This document shows positions 62,200 to 64,000 of a stretch of DNA of 64,000 bases, piece after piece. A model generated the notes under the pieces. It was not told where the DNA came from, did not search any database, and saw only the letters and a program-made list of their open reading frames with translations. Positions within the stretch are counted from its first letter, which is position 1. Every line of letters begins with the position of its first letter. Source of the stretch: Clostridia bacterium (GTDB lineage: Bacteria > Bacillota > Clostridia > Christensenellales > Aristaeellaceae). The translations under genes were made by a program, and so were the position numbers. The stretch is from assembly GCA_017429695.1 (NCBI GenBank), contig JAFROK010000049.1, positions 80,587 through 144,586 on the forward strand, read 5' to 3'.

Positions 62200-63291
62200 T
62201 CAGCGTCCCTGCTGGTCCACCCGCGTCAGTGTAATTTTCGTAATCACCGGACTGTTGAACAGCCGTCCTGGCTGCCATTTGTACTGGGGAGCGGACCCAA
62301 GTCCCGGACTGATATACTGCGGCGTTTCCCGGATATAATTCAGTCCCATAATTTCCGAATCCGCCGGGAACCAGCCTTTTTCCGGCACATAAACCGCTCC
62401 GCCGAAAGGAATCCGCCACTGGCCCCCGTTATAATGTCCGGCCAGGATCAGCCGGGCATAGCGGATGGAAAACACGTCTTCCTTATCCGTCCAGGAAAAG
62501 GTCTGGTTCACATATCCCTTTTCCAGCGGTTTGTGGGTCACAACAACCTGGACGTCTCCCGTCGTGAATTGTTTCATGCTCTCCCGGATTGCTGCAATCC
62601 GTTCCAGCTGGTATTCCAGCACGCGCATCCGGGCAGCGTCATCCGCCGTCAGGGAGGTTGCCCGCGCGTTCAGCGTTTTCATCTGCTGGGTATAATTCCA
62701 TTCCAGCATATCCAGGTCCGTGTTGTACAGCTCTTCGGGAATAAACCAGATGGTTCCCTTTCCCCTCGTTTCCGATATCGGCCGGTCCAGGATCGTAATG
62801 CCCGCGTCCATCAGGCGGATCGCCCAGTCCGTATATACCGACAGGCTGCTGTGCGCCCGGTCGTCAATAAAGCTGCCGTCCGAATCGCCGGGAATATAAT
62901 ATTTCGGGGTGTCCTCCGGCATCAGGGCAATCAGCTCCATCAGCGGCTCCGTGTCATGGTTCTCCCCGAGCATATCCCCTGTCATCACCACACAGGAATA
63001 CCGGGTATTGTCCAGGGCATTGGCAATGGCCTTCTGCTTTTCCCCGTACCGCGCGCCATGGAGATCGCTGATATGCAGGATGGAATACTGTTCCAGGTCC
63101 GCCGGCAGGTCCAGGATGGTGATCTTCCGTTCCTCCAGGATCACGCGCCGGGAAATCAGGAAATTGGAAAGGAAGAAAGCCACCACAATCAGCAGCAGCA
63201 CCAGCAGGATCACGGTGCGCCGTTTCCGGTGGCGCTGATGCCGGCGCGAAATTTCCGATGAAAAGATATACCGGTTCGAATCCCGTCGCAT
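62200..63291 (-). CDS. Metallophosphoesterase with altered metal-binding motifs
   Basis: A 363-residue, membrane-anchored protein (basic residues 1-25, one span about 27-45) with a calcineurin-like fold. The first motif ISDLHG and GD of MTGDM are intact, but the usual GNHD is GDSD (YIPGDSDG) and the usual GHTHGG is GHYNGG, each replacing a metal-binding histidine or asparagine; VVTHKPL remains. It may have changed substrate or lost activity. ATG 63291 has AGGAGG 7 bases upstream. Related proteins act on outside nucleotides or lipids. Confidence 0.85.
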   Translation of the reverse strand: MRRDSNRYIFSSEISRRHQRHRKRRTVILLVLLLIVVAFFLSNFLISRRVILEERKITILDLPADLEQYSILHISDLHGARYGEKQKAIANALDNTRYSCVVMTGDMLGENHDTEPLMELIALMPEDTPKYYIPGDSDGSFIDDRAHSSLSVYTDWAIRLMDAGITILDRPISETRGKGTIWFIPEELYNTDLDMLEWNYTQQMKTLNARATSLTADDAARMRVLEYQLERIAAIRESMKQFTTGDVQVVVTHKPLEKGYVNQTFSWTDKEDVFSIRYARLILAGHYNGGQWRIPFGGAVYVPEKGWFPADSEIMGLNYIRETPQYISPGLGSAPQYKWQPGRLFNSPVITKITLTRVDQQGR

Positions 63292-63370
63292 CCCGCTTCC
63301 TCCTTCCGCTGCGATATGGAACATATTATATGAGTTTGCCCGTCAAATGGCAAGGTTATGAAAAAGTCCC

Positions 63371-63418
63371 GGATTCCACAAAAAAACCTGATCTTTCGAT
63401 CAGGTTTATGTGGAATCC
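63371..63418 (-). terminator. rRNA operon terminator
   Basis: A 10-bp stem AAACCTGATC/GATCAGGTTT with a TTTC loop (63384-63393 with 63398-63407) is followed on the minus strand by a T-run, and is enclosed by a second 10-bp stem GGATTCCACA/TGTGGAATCC (63371-63380 with 63409-63418). Confidence 0.85.
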
Positions 63419-63531
63419 GGCGGCGACCTACTCTCCCGGACCGTTACCAGTCAAGTACCATCGGCACTGAAGGGCTTAACTTCTGTGTTCGGTATGGGAA
63501 CAGGTGGAACCCCTTCGTCATTGCCACCGGA
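63416..63531 (-). rRNA. rrf: 5S ribosomal RNA
   Basis: About 116 bases on the minus strand, starting TCCGGTGGCAATGACGAAGG and ending CGCCGCCGGA, with the conserved core CCGAACACAGAAGTTAAGC and the closing terminal stem TCCGG/CCGGA. It is the last gene of the ribosomal operon (23S then 5S on the minus strand). Both ends are placed to within a few bases. Confidence 0.97.
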
Positions 63532-63753
63532 AATGGTGAGCTGAAATTTGTGACTTAAGAAACCTTCCAATAAGAAACCAGATGATACCCAAAGTCACAC
63601 CGTTCCATCGAAGTGGAACGTTCGGTTCGCTCGGTCGTCCTTTTCTTCCTCCTCACGAACCCCCGGGATGCTTGCGCATCCTGACAACTGCACAGCCTCA
63701 TATGATTCAGTTCATTGACCGTTCTCTTTATTGATCTCATTCTCACGCGTAAA
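63532..63753 (-). other. Spacer between 23S and 5S rRNA
   Basis: About 220 bases with small hairpins such as CGTTCCA/TGGAACG (near 63600) and GGATGC-TTGC-GCATCC (near 63667), probably rRNA processing structures. I find no tRNA cloverleaf in it. Confidence 0.6.
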
Positions 63754-64000
63754 ATCAAGCCCTCGACCTATTAGTATCATCAAGCTCCATGCGTTACCGC
63801 ACTTCCACCGATGACCTATCTACCCGGTCGTCTTCCGGGGGTCTTACCAGCTTACGCTGTGGGAGTCTTATTCTTGAGGTGGGCTTCACGCTTAGATGCC
63901 TTCAGCGTTTATCCCATCCGCATTTCGCTTCCCTGCTGTGCCGTTGGCACGACAACAGTTGCACCAGTGATGCGTCCATTCCGGTCCTCTCGTACTAGGA
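63754..64000 (-). rRNA. rrl: 23S ribosomal RNA, 3' end
   Basis: The 3' end of 23S rRNA on the minus strand, cut by the window edge. Its last part reads GAAGACGACCGGGTAGATAG, GTGGAAGTGCGGTAACGCAT and ends near GGTCGAGGGCTTGA, as in Firmicutes 23S. The true 3' end lies within a few bases of 63754. Confidence 0.95.

Noticed and set aside
63532-63753. A tRNA between 23S and 5S
   Set aside because: No cloverleaf, TTCGA loop or CCA end seen on either strand.
63555-63998. Short open frames inside the rRNA operon
   Set aside because: They lie within 23S rRNA or the 23S-5S spacer.

Overview
The window is about 56% GC bacterial chromosome and reads as an anaerobic, Gram-positive Firmicute of class Clostridia. 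The support is strong AGGAGG-type ribosome binding sites, a class III (oxygen-sensitive) ribonucleotide reductase, FeoAB iron uptake with a FeoB-associated Cys-rich protein, an F-type ATP synthase with a Na+-type c subunit, a perfect CIRCE element, MrfAB repair proteins, and a carbohydrate ABC importer that lacks its own ATPase. The style (gut or rumen Christensenellales/Aristaeella-like) is an impression only; no phylogeny was run. I see no phage, insertion sequence, CRISPR array or toxin system.

Layout. 1-3.9 kb: a small AraC regulator, an FtsX/MacB-like ABC pair and an HMA protein. 3.9-7.15 kb: the feoA-feoA-feoB-Cys-rich iron operon behind a strong promoter carrying two matching palindromes. 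7.2-14.4 kb: a carboxylesterase, then serA, thioredoxin reductase, and nrdG/nrdD with two NrdR boxes. 14.4-23.1 kb: a LEA-like repeat protein and a sugar importer (binding protein, permease, a very unusual 823-residue permease), an AraC regulator and a secreted protein. 23.2-28.3 kb: the dapA-dapB-ddh diaminopimelate operon, a folate enzyme, an acetyltransferase and an M18 aminopeptidase. 28.4-35.3 kb: the complete ATP synthase operon atpIBEFHAGDC. 35.4-44.3 kb: two surface or membrane proteins and a tightly overlapped mrfA-mrfB-TPR-lepB-GGDEF operon. 44.4-50 kb: glycogen synthase, a membrane PP2C phosphatase, PAP2 phosphatase and alanine dehydrogenase. 50-54.8 kb: ECF sigma, anti-sigma and beta-galactosidase in one operon. 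54.9-63.3 kb: recO, htpG, recA, an orphan DNA methyltransferase, a Cys-rich protein, a MATE transporter and an altered metallophosphoesterase. 63.4-64 kb: 5S rRNA and the 3' end of 23S rRNA on the minus strand.

How the genes fit together: several neighbourhoods are functional units with readable control. These are iron import with tandem operators, deoxynucleotide synthesis in which a redoxin domain is fused to NrdD next to thioredoxin reductase, a three-gene route to meso-diaminopimelate, and an ATP synthase whose c subunit has a two-carboxylate ion site and whose epsilon subunit lacks the C-terminal domain.

The least-explained signal is a family of degenerate tandem 7-bp repeats (consensus close to CTRAYAC, strict 7-base phase) at seven or more gene borders. 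Read 5' to 3', the CTR motif always points into the neighbouring gene. Two arrays form the leader between near-identical extended -10 promoters and the ribosome binding site, one array builds a terminator, and one has become coding sequence.
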